A DNA stretch of 7,418 nucleotides from the NCBI GenBank assembly GCA_002778965.1, contig PEXX01000019.1:1-7418 (forward strand). The letters are read 5' to 3'. A program made the translations under genes and the position numbers. Below the pieces are notes generated by a model. That model made no database searches. It was not told the origin of the DNA and saw nothing but the letters and a program-made list of their open reading frames with translations. This DNA comes from Candidatus Kuenenbacteria bacterium CG08_land_8_20_14_0_20_37_23 (GTDB taxonomy: Bacteria; Patescibacteriota; Patescibacteriia; UBA2196; GWA2-42-15). Position 1 is the first letter of the stretch. Each line of letters begins with the position of its first letter. Below are positions 6,076 through 7,418 of the stretch, piece by piece.

Positions 6076-6242
6076 GCTAAAATAAAAAATTAAAAATAAA
6101 AAACCAAAAACACATATTAAAAACTTAAAAATTTTGAAGTTTTGTTGAAGTCTGACTTCAACAAACCCGTTCTTCAACAGAGAATCCCGTTGGGGTAAAA
6201 AACCATCAGTGTCCGCTAAAATTAAAAATCAAAAATAAAAAT
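6076..6242. repeat. Pair of 28-bp A-rich direct repeats flanking a 111-bp segment
   Basis: Positions 6076-6103 and 6215-6242 both begin GCTAAAAT and match at 25 of 28 positions, including AAAAATAAAAA. They bracket the palindrome at 6141-6165. The unit lies just upstream of mutM and holds no credible gene. A low-complexity bias accounts for part of the match, but the shared GCTAAAAT start and equal spacing suggest a duplication. Confidence 0.45.
6141..6165. repeat. Perfect 25-bp palindrome
   Basis: TTTGTTGAAGTC (6141-6152) and GACTTCAACAAA (6154-6165) are perfect inverted 12-bp arms around a single T. A further TTCAAC follows at 6172-6177 and TTGAAGT precedes at 6134-6140. It lies 75 bp upstream of the mutM ATG. 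It could be a regulator site or a dispersed intergenic palindrome. Confidence 0.7.
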
Positions 6243-6376
6243 ATCCCAAAGGGATCACTTTGTGAAAAAACGCAAGCACAAAAACACAAAAACGTTCTTT
6301 CAGAAACTTGCTTTCGAGGATCGCCAGTTTTTTATTTTTTATATGTGTATTTTATATTTTATTTTTTGTTTTTAAT
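6243..6376. other. Intergenic low-complexity stretch with one small hairpin
   Basis: Between the direct repeats and the CBS gene there is no coding signal. A 5-bp inverted repeat ATCCC/GGGAT (6243-6255) is followed by CACTTTGTG, and the rest is A- or T-rich (6327-6370 is almost all A/T). The T-rich part lies just past the CBS stop on the minus strand, but no terminator stem was seen there. Confidence 0.5.
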
Positions 6377-6829
6377 TTAAATACCCATCTCTTCCTCTAA
6401 AAGCCTTCTAAAAATATCCCGGCGAGTAATTATACCTACCATTTTCCCGTTTCTAATTACTGGAAGACGACTTACTTTATTAACCAACATTATTGATCCC
6501 GCTTTTATAAGTGACGCATCTATATCAACTGTAATTAAGTTTCTCGTCATTATTTTACTAATAGAAATTTTCTTTTTTTTCTCTTTTTTTCTCTTCCTTC
6601 TCTTTTCTCTGCTTAACCAAAGTCTCAAATCTGTAATAATATCTCGAAAATCAGGATAAAAAGCTCTAAATAAATCTTTTTCTGAAATTATTCCTACCAA
6701 TTTATTTTTCTTTCCTACTACTGGCGCTCCGCTAATTTCGTTTTTCGCTAAAATTTCAGCTGCTTCCTCTAATGTAGCATCTTTTTTTATTTTTATTACT
6801 TTTTTTGTCATTATTTCTTTAACTTTCAT
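6377..6829 (-). CDS. Two-CBS-domain protein
   Basis: The 150-aa protein is a CBS pair and nothing else. CBS1 is at about 1-55 (VKEIMTKKVIKIKKDATLEE, GAPVV, LVGIISEKDLFR) and CBS2 at about 89-145 (ISKIMTRNLITVDIDASL, SRLPVI, VGIITRRDIFRR). Such Bateman modules bind adenosine nucleotides and usually regulate a partner enzyme or channel; here no effector domain is attached and no partner adjoins. The linker (about 56-88) is unusually basic, with REKRRKRKKEKKKK at 74-87, which could contact nucleic acid or acidic lipid. The ATG at 6829 is preferred because MKVKEIM is the usual family start; a GTG at 6850 preceded by AGGTGG would add seven residues and cannot be excluded. It is probably cytoplasmic. 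Confidence 0.9.
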   Translation of the reverse strand: MKVKEIMTKKVIKIKKDATLEEAAEILAKNEISGAPVVGKKNKLVGIISEKDLFRAFYPDFRDIITDLRLWLSREKRRKRKKEKKKKISISKIMTRNLITVDIDASLIKAGSIMLVNKVSRLPVIRNGKMVGIITRRDIFRRLLEEEMGI

Positions 6830-6869
6830 ATTTGTCGCTTTGCCCCGCACCCACCTAAGTTTTTCTGCT

Positions 6870-6920
6870 CGCCCGTCAAATTTTCGAAGAAAAATTGCTC
6901 GGGCAAAAAATTTTGGCGGG
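6870..6920. repeat. Imperfect inverted repeat upstream of the CBS gene
   Basis: CCCGTCAAATTTT (6872-6884) pairs with AAAATTTTGGCGGG (6907-6920) with one bulge and one mismatch that is a G-U wobble in plus-strand RNA. A second pairing, GCCCG (6871-6875) with CGGGC (6900-6904), competes with it. The repeat lies about 40 bp upstream of the CBS start in a gene-free stretch; its role is unknown. Confidence 0.45.
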
Positions 6921-6949
6921 TAAACGGGAACTATTACAAAAATTATTAA

Positions 6950-6998
6950 CCCCCTGCACTTTTAAATCTAATACAAATATAAGTTAAAAAGTGCGGGG
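6950..6998. repeat. Stem-loop with GCACTTTT arms
   Basis: Left arm 6950-6963 (CCCCCTGCACTTTT) pairs with right arm 6986-6998 (AAAAAGTGCGGGG), apart from a small bulge, around an A/T loop of about 22 nt. On the minus strand the stem is followed by TTAATAATTTTT, so it may act as a weak terminator for transcription arriving from gpmI. No strong T-run follows on the plus strand. Confidence 0.5.
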
Positions 6999-7089
6999 CT
7001 TTGCGACAATCCGCTGAAATCACGCTGATTTTTACGCGGATTAGTCGCTGATTTTATGAGTAAACCGCTAAATTTAGGCCGATTACTAC

Positions 7090-7165
7090 CCTAGTCCGTC
7101 CCGTTTGGCCTACATGGCTCGTTGAGCCGAGCTATCGGCTCAAATAGAGGACGAACTGGTCTAGG
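7090..7165. other. Branched hairpin domain with two mutually exclusive stems
   Basis: The outer stem is CCTAG (7090-7094) / CTAGG (7161-7165) and CGTCC (7097-7101) / GGACG (7149-7153). Inside, GGCTC (7116-7120) pairs with GAGCC (7124-7128), while GAGCCGA (7124-7130) pairs with TCGGCTC (7135-7141). The two inner stems share GAGCC, so only one can form at a time. Further right are TGGGTG/CACCCA (7197-7213) and GGTAC/GTACC enclosing AGTG/CACT (7281-7313). Confidence 0.45.
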
Positions 7166-7306
7166 ACGCTGATTGGCCACTGATTTTTGCTGCTCGTGGG
7201 TGAGGAACACCCATGAACTAATACCTCTGAGGATACCTCCCCTGGTAAATTTCTTATCAGCGTAAATTCAGCGTTGCTATGGTACAGTAGTGGTCACCGT
7301 GGCACT

Positions 7307-7329
7307 CCGTACCACACCGTACCACACCG
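7307..7329. repeat. 10-bp tandem repeat CCGTACCACA, 2.3 copies
   Basis: CCGTACCACA occurs at 7307-7316 and 7317-7326, followed by CCG. It lies inside the palindromic element, overlapping the right arm of the 7281-7313 hairpin, so the two copies of GTACC offer alternative partners for GGTAC at 7281-7285. Confidence 0.7.
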
Positions 7330-7351
7330 CCAGCGATTTATTCAGCGGTAC

Positions 7352-7418
7352 TTAAATTAACGGTCTTCCTGTCATCTCTTGAGGCTGCTTAAAATCCATA
7401 GTTTTCAAAATTGTCGGC
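7352..7418 (-). CDS. gpmI: C-terminus of cofactor-independent phosphoglycerate mutase (partial)
   Basis: Only the last 21 codons are inside the window; the gene enters from the right edge and stops with TAA at 7354-7352. The visible tail PTILKTMDFKQPQEMTGRPL plus Ile matches the conserved end of the 2,3-bisphosphoglycerate-independent enzyme (APT-L---M-----EMTG-PL in many species). That enzyme interconverts 3- and 2-phosphoglycerate in glycolysis using two metal ions. The catalytic residues are not in view. Related alkaline-phosphatase-superfamily proteins could share such an end, so the call rests on the EMTGRPLI motif. Confidence 0.65.
   Translation of the reverse strand, partial: PTILKTMDFKQPQEMTGRPLI

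Larger units (their letters stand above)
7011..7348. mobile_element. Candidate non-coding palindromic element with nested inverted ends
   Basis: The ends are CCGCTGAA (7011-7018) and TTCAGCGG (7341-7348), a perfect 8-bp inverted pair. Just inside, 7022-7044 and 7253-7274 are similar in inverted orientation (ACGCTGA, TTTACGC and GAT shared). CGCTGAT-like motifs recur on the left half and ATCAGCG-like motifs on the right. G+C is about 51% over 7081-7320 by hand count, far above the flanking sequence. No ORF of note is present. It ends 3 bp from the gpmI stop codon. It may be a MITE-like element, a repeat cluster or a structured RNA; no target-site duplication was found. Confidence 0.45.

Noticed and set aside
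6067..6177. A 37-residue hydrophobic N-terminal extension of MutM that could look like a signal or membrane anchor
   Set aside because: Fpg needs proline immediately after the initiator Met for catalysis, and the extension is translated from the intergenic palindrome and A-rich repeat.
7011..7348. tRNA, tmRNA, RNase P RNA or a known riboswitch in the structured G+C-rich region
   Set aside because: No T-loop, CCA end, anticodon arm or recognisable conserved core could be found on either strand.

Overview
The window is an A+T-rich, gene-dense bacterial segment with very short spacers inside operons, few Shine-Dalgarno sequences, and many small palindromes and low-complexity A/T tracts between genes. 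Together with the gene content (SNF2-type helicase, GH130 glycoside phosphorylase, Fpg glycosylase with an in-frame repeat-like insertion, stand-alone CBS protein, independent phosphoglycerate mutase), this looks most like a Candidate Phyla Radiation (Patescibacteria, perhaps Parcubacteria-like) genome. That placement is an inference from style, not a phylogenetic result.

Region 1 (1-2886, minus strand): a two-gene unit. A small XRE-type helix-turn-helix gene, apparently frameshifted near its 5' end, sits 4 bp upstream of a large SNF2-family DEAH-box helicase that runs off the left edge. A dyad just upstream of the regulator gene is a candidate operator. The pair could head a restriction-modification or defence-type operon, but the partners are outside the window.

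Region 2 (2887-4290): a divergent, intact GH130 family gene on the plus strand (3094-4176), probably a beta-mannoside or manno-oligosaccharide phosphorylase, ending at a hairpin terminator that also serves the converging minus-strand unit.

Region 3 (4258-5083, minus strand): the least ordinary part. A near-consensus sigma-70 promoter (5056-5083) reads into a leader of about 230 nt. The leader carries a long hairpin whose only non-Watson-Crick pairs are G-U wobbles in the minus-strand RNA. A 56-aa two-helix glycine-rich membrane peptide follows, then a decayed gene with several lesions, then one or two tiny ORFs, then the shared terminator. I recognise no family here.

Region 4 (5084-6376): a dyad and a 10-bp-period tandem repeat, then mutM/fpg (minus strand) with all key catalytic and zinc residues. 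The gene carries an extra segment of about 15-20 residues encoded by palindromic DNA. Upstream lie two copies of a 28-bp A-rich direct repeat bracketing a perfect 25-bp palindrome.

Region 5 (6377-7418): a two-CBS-domain protein (minus strand), two long inverted repeats, then a roughly 340-bp element (7011-7348) of much higher G+C. It has nested inverted ends made of CGCTGAT-like motifs and several internal hairpins, two of them mutually exclusive. It abuts the 3' end of a phosphoglycerate mutase gene (gpmI) that enters from the right edge.
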